Source of the DNA: Certhia americana
Lineage: Eukaryota; Chordata; Aves; Passeriformes; Certhiidae
Direction: 5' to 3'
Assembly (NCBI GenBank): GCA_018697195.1
Contig: CM031866.1
Location: forward strand, 8,337,076 to 8,401,075
Length of the DNA stretch: 64,000 nt
The position numbers and the translations under genes are program-made. The notes below the pieces were generated by a model. That model was given only the letters and a program-made list of their open reading frames with translations. It did not search any database and was not told the origin of the DNA. Shown in pieces: positions 21,133 to 36,100 of this stretch (positions are counted from its first letter, which is position 1; every line of letters starts with the position of its first letter).

Positions 21133-24100
21133 CTGCCCCAGTGACAGAAAAAACAACCACATTAATTGAGCTTCACAGCATCCCAGCAGCCACTAAGCAC
21201 AAAACAAGGGGTCAAAAATACAGCCCTGCTGTCATGTCGACAGCAACAGCTTTTCCATTGCTTTTATTCATTAACATCTGCTGCTTCTACATATAAAATA
21301 CAAGATCAGTGACAATAAGTATAAAGCATAATTGATTGTCTCAAGTTCAGATGCTACTCCTCTTTCATTCCTAGTTGCCTTCCCTCTCAAAAGGATGTTT
21401 ATCTCCAACTGAAGGTTTGAGTAATCAGCTGTCAAAACCCATGTGCTCTCTGTGGAGCAGCTGCCAGAGGAATCGGAAGGGCAGGAGTTGAGGAAGCAGA
21501 AGAGTCAACATGGGAAATGACAAGGGATCCTTTAAACAAATGGCACTGCAGCACAGTGATCCTGTGGGAGTACCCACCAGAGGGCAGGGGGATCCTGGTC
21601 TATCCTACAAACACAGCCCTGCAGCCTGAGGCAGACACCTGGATTTTCACACCACATGTGCCTTGGCAGAGCACTGACAGTTCTGGGTTACTGCTCCCTG
21701 AGCTCCTGTGCTCCAGTCCTTTATTTTACACATCCCCCATCTGAACTAAGGCAAAGGCTATGGTAGGAACAAAGACACCTGTCAAATTATTTTAGGGATG
21801 AAAACAGTTTTCTGATACAGTATCTGGCTGTTTTGTGATTTGCATTGTTTATCCTAAAAAGATCTTAATTCCAAATCATCCTTAAACATTAAAAAAAGAA
21901 GTCAACCTTGTTAATGCAGTAAATAACTTTCTTAAAGATATTCTCATGGAGGACTGTTAATTAGCTTGGATTGGTGGTACCAATATATGTATGCAACATT
22001 CATATTTACGAATAATTAGAAAACATTTCATTAGAATAATTATGTTTAAATTGTAAAGCTCAACTCTGTGGTCAAGGACTAGCCCATGATTCAACTGTAG
22101 TTCAGCCATAATAGATTTTTTAACAACATATGCAATGTATCCAAGTAAAAGTCTGGTAATTTGAAATACATTTATAAATGAAGAACAGGAGAGAAGACTA
22201 AATGCTGCTGTCTTGTAAAGGGGAGTACCACACCTCATAGCATGACACCTCTAGAACACTAGTACTTATATTTGAATTATTCAGGTTGTCTTATTGGGAA
22301 ATTGCAGCATTACTCAAATATTCCAGTCTTGACTGTCCGAGCTACCATTTTTTACCACTGGGTAAACCTGCATGCAATTGGTAATGCAACACAGATATAA
22401 CAGCTAAAATGGCAGAAATGCATTTGAATCTGTTAATCATCCTAATGCATAGGAAATTATTAAAAAGTAACTGCTCAGGCATTTTCTAGGAATTCAGAGA
22501 AGTCTCTAAAGGAAACCAGCTAAGAACCAGTGGTGAGCACTCAGTGAGAACAGACAGGTGAAAGCATCTTTTTAATTGACAATAATAAAATTGGGGGCAA
22601 TACCTGATGTTAAAACTGGAAAGCAGGAATTGCTTTTCTCTTTTGTGGTTATATTTTATCCTTGATAGCAACAGAAGAGAGCTTTTATTTGTAACAGTGG
22701 AAGAGAAGTGCCAACAGAGACTAAGCAAACCTTCCCACAGCAGCACTGTCAATTGTCTGTGCCAGACTCATCCTCTCCCTGTGGAAGGCTCAGCGTAGTG
22801 ACAAAGTCCTACAAGAACCAACTAAATTAGAGCTACTCTAATATACTGGTACAGGTGAAAGCTTGGTTGTCATATATTTGCTGAAGGACTCCAAGCAGAA
22901 AAAGAGATAAGCCAGTTGCCCAGCAAAAATGGACTGTGTTTAAAAATAGCTGAGTTATTTTCAGCCTTTGCCAAGGTAGAACTGGTACCAGCTCTCCAGA
23001 ACTGTCAGCAGCAGAAGGTGGTGATCGCAGTAATTGACAGAGTTCCTCGCCTTCAGCAGCTGCTCTGATGGGGCTAATTTGTTACTGCAAACCAGCTAAT
23101 TTCTGACAGTGAGGTACCTGATTGGAGATGGATCACATTTGGTTCATTTTAAGCTCCACAGAACTGCAAAGAAACGTCTGGCAGCCTGGAAAGGTTTTTA
23201 AATAACGGCCACAGCCAGCACAAGCGGTTTCACTCCAGGCTGTAGGATCAGTCAAAGTCTTCATTAGAGTCAGGAGCTGCTGCTACTGCATAATCCAATG
23301 AGACAAAGCTTCCCTGACAAAGGTAAGGGGGCAGCACTGCCTGACAGTCTGCAACACACACTGCTTAACATCACAGAACTGCTGGCACCACTCCAGCCTT
23401 TTGCTGTCTACTTGCACAAATGTTGCAGAGGTTTCAGCTAAATAAATGGCACTCTTCTATTTCTGCCAACAGGGTTTATGTTAATTTGCAACTCCATATG
23501 CACCTCCTTTATTTCTCTAGTTTACTTCCCTGTCACAGTTAAAAAAGAACTCTCATTAATTTACAGACCATTCAGCACAAAATCAGGGTAAGCAAGAAGC
23601 TGTCTGTGACTCCTGGAGTTACAGCATGAAACCAAAATGCCATTCAATGATGGTTTGGGTTCTTTGTTTGTATTCCTCAAAGGGAGGGTGTTACTGCCTG
23701 TACCTGCCTCTACTCTGCCTCCTATACCATGCTGTATACATCAGGTAGCAAGACTAATAATCACAAACTGGAAGCTTGCTAAGATAATTAATCCCAGTCT
23801 CCCTCATAGCTGAAGAGAGTAAACACTTAGATGCTTATGTTAAATTCCAGCATGTGGCAACCAGATCCATGTATTTCATATCATAGTCAAACATGACAAA
23901 CAGAGTGAAAGGCATGATGTCATACAGCAATTAAAGAGTTCTAAAATGAGCCAGATGATGCTCACAGCTGCAGCACATTAATGAGGATAACAATGAATTA
24001 GAACTAGAGATTTTTTTAACTGCATTTACTTGAACCAGCCAAATAACTTGCAACAATGTAAGAATTAAGTTTATGTGAATCTAGCCTTGCAAATGTGTGC

Positions 24101-27100
24101 AAATCATAAGTAGTCAATAACCCTCACATGTTAGAGACTATACAAAGGAAAACACTTCTCTGCTCCAAAAAGCTGATAGTCAAAAAAATATTGTGGGACA
24201 TGGGAAAAGTAATTTCCATGTTCAGAACTGTTCTATGTTGGTTGTGCTGAATGTGTCACATCTTGCCTAGAACTGTCCTGCAGATCTTCATGGGTTTGCT
24301 GAATACCAAGACACTACTTACCCTGAGGGACAGTATCAGAGAAATTAAAGATCTGTATTTTGATAGGGTCAATATGGAAGCAGGAAAAATGAAGCATGGA
24401 AGTACTTGTTAGATTAGGATGGGGAAGTCAGCTTCCTAAACAAAAATAAGGTGATTATAATGCTATCTCCCCATCTCTTGGAGACTTTAAGACATTTAGC
24501 AGTTTTGCTTAGAACTGCCTGGTTCTCATTCTAAATCACAGAACATAAAATCTAATCTGTTTCATGATTCCAATTTTAAAAAGGGACAGAAACGCTTTTC
24601 CATTTATGAGCAGAGCATATTGAGCCCACTGCAGTTCACAGAAATCCACGTGGACAATGTTTGAGCAGGAATAGGAAAACAAAAGAGAATGAACAGAGAT
24701 TTCAGTGATGATTTGTACCTGCTGGGGAGATAAGCACAGCACCCCCAGCTTCTTCAGGAGGAAAAAAACCAGCATACATGGTCTTTCTAATGTTATTTGC
24801 AACACTTCAGTAGGGCAACAATTATTACATATATCCTATTTCTCCTTTTCATCTCTTATGGCGGCTTTATTTCATTTCCATTCTGACAGCACTGAACAAG
24901 TGAAGCAGTGACAACCCCTCATTTAGTGATATGCAAACACTTGGTGCAACAGTCCACGAGTGGAGTCAGTGAATGGATGTGCCTCACTCCTTCCCTATTT
25001 TAGTGGTCATTTATCTTCCAGTTTTCACTGGCTTTCAGATCATTAAAAATGAGATTTTTCTTTAACTAAGTGGGCTGGAAGCAACCTGGAGAAGTCATCA
25101 TCTATCCTACTCCCAAAGGCAGGATTGATTATCCTTAAAGGACATCTTGGAACAACTGCTGGATGGCAATGACAAACCACTGTAATGTGGTTTGACACAC
25201 TAGTTTATATACAAATGCTGAATCTGAATCCCCTTTCTTCCCCTTTTGCATGTTCACATGCAAAACAGGAAAAAAAAGTCATATATAACTTGATAAGTGG
25301 TTGACAGGGCCAAGAAATTTTATGGTGATTTTTAATAAAGTTGCTACGTTTTTGCTGCTTTCATCCAGATGTACTGTGAAAATACCAAGGTTACTGATCC
25401 CTGCAAACATCTCCAGTGCTTTGGATGAAATGTGTCCTTGTGTCTCAAGTCTTAGGAACCACTAGCATGACCTGAGATAATGTGCAGAGAGGGTTGTCTC
25501 CCTCCATCCCACAACTGACAGCAACACAAACACTCAGCATTCAGGCAGCACAAGGAGCTCCAAACAAATCAAGGAATCAGATTTCACTGGGTGGATTTAT
25601 GCTGCCAAACTGCTGCAAATCCTCTTCAGTAAGGACTGTATAATGGATTCCTCTTGTAGCACAGTGCAAGAAAATTAGAGACATTAGGAGCATGAAGTTA
25701 CAGCTCCAAGCTTTATTCTTTCAATTTTAGTTCTCTCATTTCTCTCCCAACAACCTTTAAAAAGGAACAAGACTGGAGGGAAGAAGAAATTGGATAGTCA
25801 GGAAAAAAACAAAACCAACAAACCTTCAGGAAAAGATCCTAGATGCCATGCCAAGTACAGAAGGGAACCTTTGGCTTACTACTTCTCCTCTATTTTCCTT
25901 CCAAATAATGTTTATGGAAAAATCTCTGGCTTTTTCATTCTCTTTTCTTTGCATATTGTCATTTGGGTTTTGTTTGGGGTTTTTGTTTGTTTGGGGGTAT
26001 TACTGGTTTGGTTTTTTTACTCATCTCATCATACAATGTAATCATTACAATTATTTTGCACTATCTCCTTATTCATGAGGTGAGGAAAAGCTATTTCAAT
26101 GTGTAACTGAAATGTGCTGCAGATTACTATTCACACACTTTCAAAAGTTGCCTTTTTTTGTGAGATTGGGGCCTTAGCAAAGGAAAGGGTCATAAGCCCC
26201 CACTAACAGGTACCTAAAGTACTTCAGTTGGTACTTCGGTGCATAATTCAGAGGACAGTAAAGTTAGATATTAAAACCAGTAAGAGTAGGTGTCATCTCT
26301 CTGATTTTTACACAGCTAATATTTGAGATCCTGTACAGATCATTTATGCTCTGAGACTGTGGAGAAAAATTAGCACCTGAAGGTATTCCAGACTGTGAAC
26401 AAACACACCCACTGTAAGCATCTGTTTGTGCAAGAAACGAACTGTTTTCTGCAAGTGCCTTTCCCTCTCTCTGCTCCCACCCTCAGTGGCAATTCAGAGA
26501 TCTAAAAGACCAAGGATAATGCCACACCTAAATTTCAGACAGGTGAGAGTCTGTTGAGAGGAACCCTGCTCCACAATTCTGTTTTGAAATCTGGGACACA
26601 GTCTGGAGTCAGATGCACAGATACTGGTACCTGATGGATCTATTGCTCTCATGGTACAAGAAATAACTCAAGCAACAATCTGGCAAAACATCTAGAGACA
26701 CATTAATTCTGTGGTGACAGACTCACCTGATGATTTTATGGAAGAACTATAGGCAATCCCATTGTGCTGCTGATTATCACCAATTTCCAGAGTTGTAGTT
26801 ATTACAGGCTTTGGCTTAAATTCACGCTTAGGCCGACTAGATGCTACATTTATTCTGTAACACAGAGAAGAGCAGCAAGAGATTTACTTAGGAAGAAGGA
26901 AGGAAAAAATACTTACAGAACTTAAGCTCAGGTTAAGTGCTTTGCTGTTTGAAAGGTAAAGTAAGAAAATCTGCTGGTTCTGCTTTTAGGCTTCTTTTGG
27001 TTGGTTTGTGTTTTGGTTTTATGGTGTTGGGTTTTTTGGTTGGTTGGTTTGTGTTTTGGTTTTATGGTGTTGGGTTTTTTGGTTAGTCGGTTTGTGTTTT

Positions 27101-30100
27101 GGTTTTATGGTGTTGGGTTTTTTGGTTGGTTGGTTTGTTTTATGTTTTTCTTGGAGGGGGGGAGTGTGTTTTTACTAAAAGCTGCTCAATTCTCATGCAA
27201 TACTTGAATTTCAACAAGTCCCTAATTTATTTAATACTATGGTCCTGCTGACAAAGGCATAAAGCTTAACAGCCCAAGTTTGAGAAGTGATGAGCACCCA
27301 CAGCTGCCACTGAGTTCAGCACAAGTTGCAGGAATGAGCTCTCTGGAAAGCTCAACTGCAAATGACATATGGAGAAACACATCCAGGACCGAGGCCCAGG
27401 GACTGCATCTCACACATGGCCTTTTTATTAAGGAAAACAGGAAAAAAACCACTTAGCCAGCAAAACTGTCTAGTACCTCTTGCTGTGTGTGCTGCAGCTT
27501 AGAGCTCCTTGTCTCCCTGTCCCCCTCAGCTGGGATGGCACAGGCTGTCTGCACACAGCTCTCATGCCCAGGCTCACAGCCACCCTGAGCTGAAAACCCC
27601 AAGCAGTTCTCTTGACTGCTATACCACAGATACACTCGGGTCTCTGGTTCTCCAAGTGACACATCAATGACAGCAGCATTTCTCCCTTTTCTTAGGCTGA
27701 CACAAAGTAACTGGACCCTTCATACATGTGTTACAGCACAGCTCTGCTCCTGGCCAGCTGGCTGGCTCCTTACTGTGCTGTAGAACTTTGTTATACCCCT
27801 TAATCTCAATAAAAACACGTCAACTTCCAAGCAAAGTCTCTGAAAGACAACTCAAAGTATGCAAGTTGAAATAAACCTCTGAACAAAGGAAGGCTATCCC
27901 CATTAACCTCCACAGATGGGAGAGACTCTGCACACACTCAGAGCTCCCTGGGCAGATCCTGTGTTACATTAAAGTCTCCCAGCACAGCTAGAAGCTGCCA
28001 GGTGGCAGGGGTTTAAAGCCATGGAGCTCAGTCTGGCACAAAGCAGAGCAAACATGCATCTGGGAGGTGGTGCTACAAGATCTCTTGCTTCAGTGACTTT
28101 CCAACACTGTGAACCTCAACTGCAAAAGAGGTTCAACGTTTTCTGAGGGGCTCTGTCTTACCGGTTTTGCAGCTTGCTCTGCAGATCCTCCAAAATTTCT
28201 GTGGATTGTTTATGGTAATCTAGTGCTGCTTCTACAAACACAGCCAACTGGCTGACTTGCTCTACCTGAAAGACAGAAGAAAATAGTTGTAAGGGCACTG
28301 CAGTACATTCAGCACTAAGATAAACAAACAGATCATTTCAAACAGACCTGGTATCTCAAAAGACCACAGTACCTTGTAGAGGTTATTGGAAAAGAACACA
28401 TGTGATTCTATCAAAGAAACTGCCAGTTGGAAACTGCACAACACTGAGGTGTAACTTCTAGTTCACTAACTCAGGGCTGGGTCCTTGAGTCATTTCCTTT
28501 CACAATGTGCAAATCCCTCCTGCTTTCAACTTCCAAGCCAGCTGTCTGTCAACACCCAAGCCCAAAACATTTCATAGGACATGACCCCTTAGCAGGTGAA
28601 AGGGGAGCATTTCTGATCAATACTGGAAAAAATTACACTGTGACAGCTCTTATGACTCAGACCCATTAGTGTTTATTATCAATGTTTACAAACTGCAGTT
28701 CTGAAATGCTCTGGACTTACCTCACTAGATGGCAGCATTTATAAACTGATAAACGAAACATAATTTATCTACTTGGATTTAAAACATATTAGCCAATCAT
28801 TCAAAAATATGAATGATGAGGAAAGGGAGAATGTGAAGGAGAAAGAAAAAACAAAATATTTTTATTCATGAGGTAACAAATAATCTCATTCCCCTAACAC
28901 AGGCTGAAAAGTTCAAGCTGTATGGGGTATGGAGCAGTAACAGAATTTGTCTTCTTCAAGACAACATTAAGAAGACAGACCCCAAGAAGTCTGACATCTT
29001 TCCATTCCATCATGATGTCTTCAGACATTGGATCATAAGAAAATATCTGAGTAAACTTTCTACATATGTTTTATAGACCCATGGCAGTTTTGTGTTATAC
29101 TTTGTCTGCTTTTACTCAGTTAAAAAGATCATTAAAAATTCTGCCAAGACTCCAAGAGAGCCAAACACTGTCACATAGCACAAAGAAATGAAATGCACAG
29201 AACCAAACCAACAGCTGATACAATCCCATCACAGTCTGAAGAGAGTAATATAAACAGCTGAGGACAACACACAAAGTGTGGGTTTGGATGTGTGGTCAGG
29301 GAAAATGGATAAAGGACTGTCCAAACAAGACAACTGAGCCAGGAGAAATATGGAGCTATGGATTAGGAGCAGAGAGAGAGAAAGAGAGACTGGGAAAGAG
29401 CCAGAGAAACTTGAGGGACTAAAAGCTACTTAGGAAGATGAACCTGGGACTGGCTGTGTGGGAATGGCAGGAAGATGGATCTGATAAAAAGTGTGTGCAA
29501 CAGTGTCGACGTGGGAGGTCTGGAACTGGCTGTGCAAAAACCTGAGAAAGGTGGGGATCAAGATTGAGCCTGGGAAAGGCACCTGGCAAGATGGCTGGGA
29601 ACCAGAGCTCAGAGAACAGACTTGAGGGCAAGAAGACCAAGAGAGGGAGCCACTTGGGGAACTGGAAAGGATCAGAAGATTCAGTTAAGATCTCTGCAAA
29701 CACAGACCATTTGGGGTTAGATACAAGGCTGTAATGAGAAGTTTCAGGAGGACAGACTGGGTCAGCACAAAAATGCAAAGGGAAGAGCACAGTTTTCTTT
29801 AAATAGAAACAATAGGAAATGGGTACAGAAAAAACTTCAGAGGGATATCCAGTTCACCCCCTCCTAAAGGCAAAATTACGCATACTAGAATGCATAATTC
29901 ATCTGTTTTCTAGTGGCTGAGCTAAACCAGTTGAATTCCTGCACTCTTTTACCCTCAGTTTGGCGCTCTGACTAATGATAAACAGTACCTGAAACATTTC
30001 TCAGCTGCCCACAGAATTATAAAACACAAATCCACTGCAACCAGGCAACTGGTAGAGCCTACAGTGGAATAGTGCTGAAATCGTTGATAAGAGCATGTTC

Positions 30101-33100
30101 CAGCTTTTGCTGCCCTCATTAACTGGTAAAACAGCAAGAGGCTTAACTGCCTTACACTATACACTGCTGTAACAAATGTATCCCACTTAAAAACGGTTCA
30201 GGAGCTACAGCCCAGTTTATAACAGGGTGTGCATAGAGAGAGAAGCTGCTTGCAGTTAAATATTCATACTTCACAGCTCCTCACTGTTGCAGTTTGCTCA
30301 CGGAAGACAGCACACTTTTTAATTTGTGTGTTTTCTGTGATGCTGCGTCTACAGGAGAAGAGAAAACTTTGGAATATGCCCAAATAGATCCAGCTCTCTT
30401 TTCCTACAATTCCACGATTACGAAGGAGAAAGATCATTCCTCTGTGTGTGGACAGAAGAGAGGATTATCCTGAATGGCCACAGCTGCTCTTTATTTAGAC
30501 ACAATTTCATGATGGACCTGGACTCTGAGCCAAAGTCCACATACCTGAGCCCAAGCCACAAACTCACTCTATGGACTTTGCAGAGCCAAAGAGTAATAGC
30601 AATGATTTTCTGAGGTAAAATCAGAGACTCTGTATCAGCAGTGAAGTTTTGACTATAAGTGAGCTAAAATTCAGAAAGCTCAGAGGGTACATGCCCTTGC
30701 TTACACTTCCAGCAGCAGGTCTTGACTATATGAATTTCTCAACCTTCACCCTCCCACTCACCAAACTGCATTTTACTCTCAGCTAGTCCTATTTGAGACC
30801 TCTGTGCCCTCTTGTCTGAGTCACTGTATCTCCAGAACAAATTCCTGAGTTCTTGAGCTCTCCCATTCACCACTGTGCACTATGTTCTTCTCTGACAGGG
30901 GATTTAAAAGTGGCAAGAGGCAGTTTCTGCTTTCAGACCTTTACCTCTTGCGAAGGATGGGACTGGCTTTAACCAATCGCACACATTTGCCCCTCCAGGA
31001 TGTACTGCAGCAAACAAAGATGAAGCACAGACTTACATCATTTTCTAAGAAATTGAACATGCTTCTTTCAGCTAGTTCTTTTGACTCTTCAAATTTTTCT
31101 ACTGCTTGTTTAACTTCTTCATCCGGTATCTTTCCAAAACGCTTCTTCTTATAATCATAATCCAAGCGGCGCCCTTCCAGTTTCTTCAAGTGATGCTAAG
31201 AGAGACAGAACATTTAGGAGAAGGACCAAATGGGGTATGTCCAAACAAACACACTGTGATCTAAGGAAATATCAGTGATGGATGCATATATATGCAGACT
31301 TCAAGAAACAGAAGGCTCAGAAGCTTGTACAGTCCATCCCTTTGACCCAAGGCTGCACCAGGTAAGTGTAGGGCCACATACATGAGTGAAATTTTAAATA
31401 AAGAGCCCTTTGGTAGCTCTTGGGGTACTGGCAGCCTTGATCTGCCTTTATTAGACATCCACTTCATGGATTTCACTAACTGTGCAACAGTACAGATTCC
31501 CTGAGCTGTTGAGAGAAGCAGGATCCAACCTAAATATTTGTGTGTCACCATATTCTACATGTAATTCAATTTTACATCTTGAATTATCTGCAATATGACA
31601 ACTAAAAGTTAAAGGGTTATATTCCCGTTATAAAGCAGTGCTCCAACAAATCTTTTATTCTTGCTGTCCTTGTTAGGTATCAACTTGACATTTCTATCTA
31701 AAACTACACAAGATTTTCTGTTGCCAAAAATTCTGGGACTGACAGACTCACAGAATGGACTCAAAGTGACAGTACAAAATGCTTATTAAAGCTAACATCA
31801 AACAATTTCCTTTCATCAGTTCAGAGGAACACAACTGAAAACAGCTATGCTTCAAAGGAGACAGCTACAGACATAACTGCTATCTTTTCACTATGCTTTC
31901 CACATTCATTTATGTGTAAACAAATAAAATAACTTTCATTTCTGTATTTCATCAGGGTTTTAACTTGCTTATTACTCAAATCCATTGGAATCAGACTCAG
32001 ACAAAGACTGCCTGGATTTCTTTGAATTGTCACTATGTAAACAAAAACACTGAAAAACTTAACTCTAAAGGTTAAAAATGTGTTCCTTGGCATCCTGTAT
32101 TTTTCCTACAGTGGCATATGGCACTCCAACATTTTATGACACTATTCAGATCATTCTGTGGCTGCCCTGAAAAGCCTTTTTTAACTGTTATATTCATTCT
32201 CCCTTATAAACAGCTTTAGGCTGACAGAGATGGTAAGATAGGATAATCACTAGCAGTAAATCACAGCCCACTCACATGTTCAAAAGCATTAATAAAAATT
32301 TTCATTAAAATAAAACAGCTGAAAAATAAAGAATATCATTCTCTTCACTATGCTAGTCTAACTGTACAAGCAATATAGCAAATTGAGTAAGTTAGACAAG
32401 GGAGATGTAGTCAGGCATTGATTCTAAGCAGATTTGGTCACTGTTTTGCTAGAGAGAAAATCTATTACAACAAAATTTATTTACCTTAATTGATTTCAAG
32501 AAAAATATCTCAGGGCACTAGGGTTTGATTTGACTCTGATTATTGCTAAGTGAAGCTCTACCCGGGAAAACTTACCCCAATCTCTTTTAAATCTTTGTCC
32601 TGCAGTAACTGTAGAGGATCAATAAAATTTTGTTTGACATTAATATCAAGAGAGTCCTTCACTTCTGCCATTTGCTTCATGCTCTCACCAGCATCCAGTA
32701 GTGCAAGGCCTGTGGTAAAGAATAGGCTCTTATATCTCAAGATATGTAAAAACATAAAATTTGTCTTTTAAAACAGCCATTTCAAATAGGTATCTTTGTA
32801 TCTGCTGCAGTGCCTTGAAGAGCAAAAAAAGAGAATAATGCAAGTTATGCTTGTTCTCTATACAAAACTGGAACTAGAAAATTTTTGTTCTGAATTACAC
32901 TTTTTTTTTCTCTGACAGATATCATGGAAAAATTTGCATAGGTCATTATGTATTTGCACAGGTCATTACTAAAAAGAAAAAAATCATCCAGTGTTACTGT
33001 TTATTTCTTTTTACAAGAATTTTTTCCCTTAGTTTACTTCTCATATTGAGTATAGCCATTTTTATATAAAGGTTAAAAGACATAAACTGCATTTAAGAAT

Positions 33101-36100
33101 CACCCTGAATTGTTTAGGTTTGGCAACTTAGAAACTAAAATGCTTAATAACAGGGATGATCAGCCAGCATCACTAACAGTGCTGTCAAACCCCCTTGCAA
33201 AAGAGGTGGACAAACGTGCAGGAGCATTCAGCTTCTAAGCTGTATCAATCATCCTGATGCCCTGCACTTAACTTTCCCTCTTACCTGCAGTGGCCAACTA
33301 CACAGGTTATGTCAGTAATACTTTGCAAAGGACTTTTTGCTGAAATATTGGCAGAGGAGATGCACAAACTCACCAAACATAGAATCATCGCCCAGCTCTC
33401 TGCCATACCGTATCATGCAGTCTCCCAGGAGTCCCTCTGTCTGGGGGTAGCCTGTGGTTTTAACTTGTCCTCTGATCTTTGACATAGTGTTCAGCATTCC
33501 CAGCTTGGCCCTGTATGCTAAGAGGGACACAGAAAAAGAAAAAAAAATTAAAAAGTGATAAAACCAGTTTTAAAACTAATCTACTTAAAGCAATAAAATC
33601 ATTTCACAAGCAAAGCCACAAAGCTCATCTCAGACTGGTAATATTTTTGTAGTCAGTACTTCACAGTCCAAAGCTGAAATAAGATTCCATTCAATATGGG
33701 TCATATGAAACTAGTTTTTATTCCCAAATGAAAAAGCATCATTTCTCCAGGCAAATATTGACTGACACTCACATTCCTTTGAACAGTCCTGCTTGTGAGC
33801 TCCTTGATTAGAAATACTGCAGAAAGCAAATGCAGGATACAAGCCCAGCCACAGCCAACTTCCTCTCTCTCCCTCTTGCTTACAAGAACTTTGCAGAACT
33901 TCACACAGAAACCTCAGAATGATGACCTAATCAGTTTTTATTTACCTAGAATTAATTTCCAAGTAATAAAATGATGTTCATCAAAATCCAACACCTATTG
34001 TTCTCACCCTACCTGGATTTGGCTGAAGATACTCTGTGGATTTGGACAGAAGCTCTGTAACAGCTTTATTAGTAACATCAATTTTCTGAAAAAGAAATGT
34101 GAGTCTACTATGAACATTAAAAAAAATACACAGAAAGGCAAGGGCAAATAAAAAAACCAAAACCATAACAATCGTAAAAGCAGAAACTGGCAAAAACATT
34201 CTTTACTTTGCAACAACGCTCATCAGTGAATAGCAAACAGGTCAATTTCATGTAAATTTCTGAATATGGATTTAAACTAAAAAATACAATTTTTTACCAG
34301 GAGAAAATCTGACCCAAGTAGTCAGATTTTTATCATTCATTTTATCAGATGCAAAGGCTTTGTGATATTTACAAAGCCTCACTAACACCACAGACATCTC
34401 TAAACTCCCACACAGCTAGGGAAAGGTTCCTCCTGGTGCTCTGCACCCTTCTTGGAGGAATTTCTCTTCACTGTCGAGAGGTGTCAGTGGAACCTGATCC
34501 TCTGCTCAAACAGCCATTGTGGATATCTCTTCTCCCTTAGCTAAGCTGACAAGGCTCAAGGAGAAATTTGCATTTATCCTTTTATCTTTCTGTTTGGAAG
34601 CACATTATAGGGTTTCCTCCCCCAGGTAAATCTACAGTACCATTCAATCACTTGAAAAATGAAATATTTTTGATTCTGCAATAGCTTAATATTGAAAAAC
34701 ATAATGTGACTTTCCTTACCCTTTCCATCTCTTGAAATTCCTCATCTAACTTTGTTCCTTCTGCTCCACTTATTTTTTCACTGAATAACTGTAAAGATAA
34801 ATTTAACACAAAAATAAGGTTATTATTATTTAATTACAGAATAAATATCTCTGAGAGTTAGAGGAATTGACTCCAAATCAGAAAATAGCCAGCATCCATT
34901 TGAGGCAACTATGGAGGACAAAAGTATACAGTCTTGGAAGTGAAGCACTCCTTTCAAGAGAGATAAGGATACCTGATACAAATTTAGAACAAGAAAACAA
35001 AAAAATGATTTCTCATTTACAAACTCATTTACAAGAGTTTGTACTCTACAGGTATGACCTACACTGCAGATTTCAGCACAGGGACTAGAGTCTGACTGCA
35101 GGTAAATCCACATTAACCTTCTGAAGTGTCACTGCAGCTCTGTATTTCTGAGTACCTTCAGGCCCCGAGTGCCAGTAGGTTTAGGGATGTAATTCCCATT
35201 CCTGCTGCTGGAGTTGTGTGCAATGCTGTGGAAGGAACAGACTCGTGAAAAATGCTTCCCTGTGACTCACCTGTGAGACCAAGCACCTTTATGATCAAAA
35301 CAAGAATGCCAGCTGTTCTTCAAAAACTCAAAGCACCCGTTTCAGACAGATTGCAGTAAACCTTCTGAAAAGGCTAAAAGTTAACCAGCTTTTGTGTGAA
35401 AACTCCAGGCTGTCAGACCTGACTGTGGTCCTCAGTGAGTAAATCATGGCCAGGAATAACCCACTGAGCAGAACTCAGCCATCTGCTTCTTGCAGTGCAT
35501 GGTACCTGCACTGTGACATGAAAAGAAAGCCAGATCCTCTCCCAGTGTGAAACAGCCTTTGAAAGCATCCCTCTACTATGACAGTGATTTACCACATATT
35601 CATCAAACATTGAATTCCTTCAAAAATATCTATCATTTCTCTCTTTTAATTGGCTTTTATCACTGAAACTGTAACAGCATAGTGTGAAATCCAGGTCTAG
35701 CTCACTGATTGCTGCTGGTCCCCAAACCTGTCCCCAATAAAGCATTTTGTTTGTCCTCAGCACCTTCTAAAAGGGAATTCATCTCACTGAATTAGAAGGG
35801 CCTTGGGGACTTGCATAACCTGAAAATGGGTCAGGGCTCTCAGCAGTGCAATGGTTCCCTGTCCTCAGTCACTGCCTGCAGGGCACAGGTGTGGGGGGAG
35901 GACTCTGCCCTGCCAAAAACCCACCAGGAGCTGATAAAGCAGTGGCTGACCTTGCATCAATATCATGGCTACCACACAGTCAGAGCACAGTCCTGCTTAA
36001 GGGAAAATGTGAGTTCAAAGAGAGACGTACAGCTAATTATTTCTATTGGCTTTACAGCAGCACTGACAATCTTCATGCTTAATATGCCAAGCAGCACACA

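Noticed and set aside
27005..27140. Tandem G/T array as a CRISPR-like repeat
   Set aside because: Units are contiguous without unique spacers and the context is a vertebrate intron, so this is an ordinary minisatellite.
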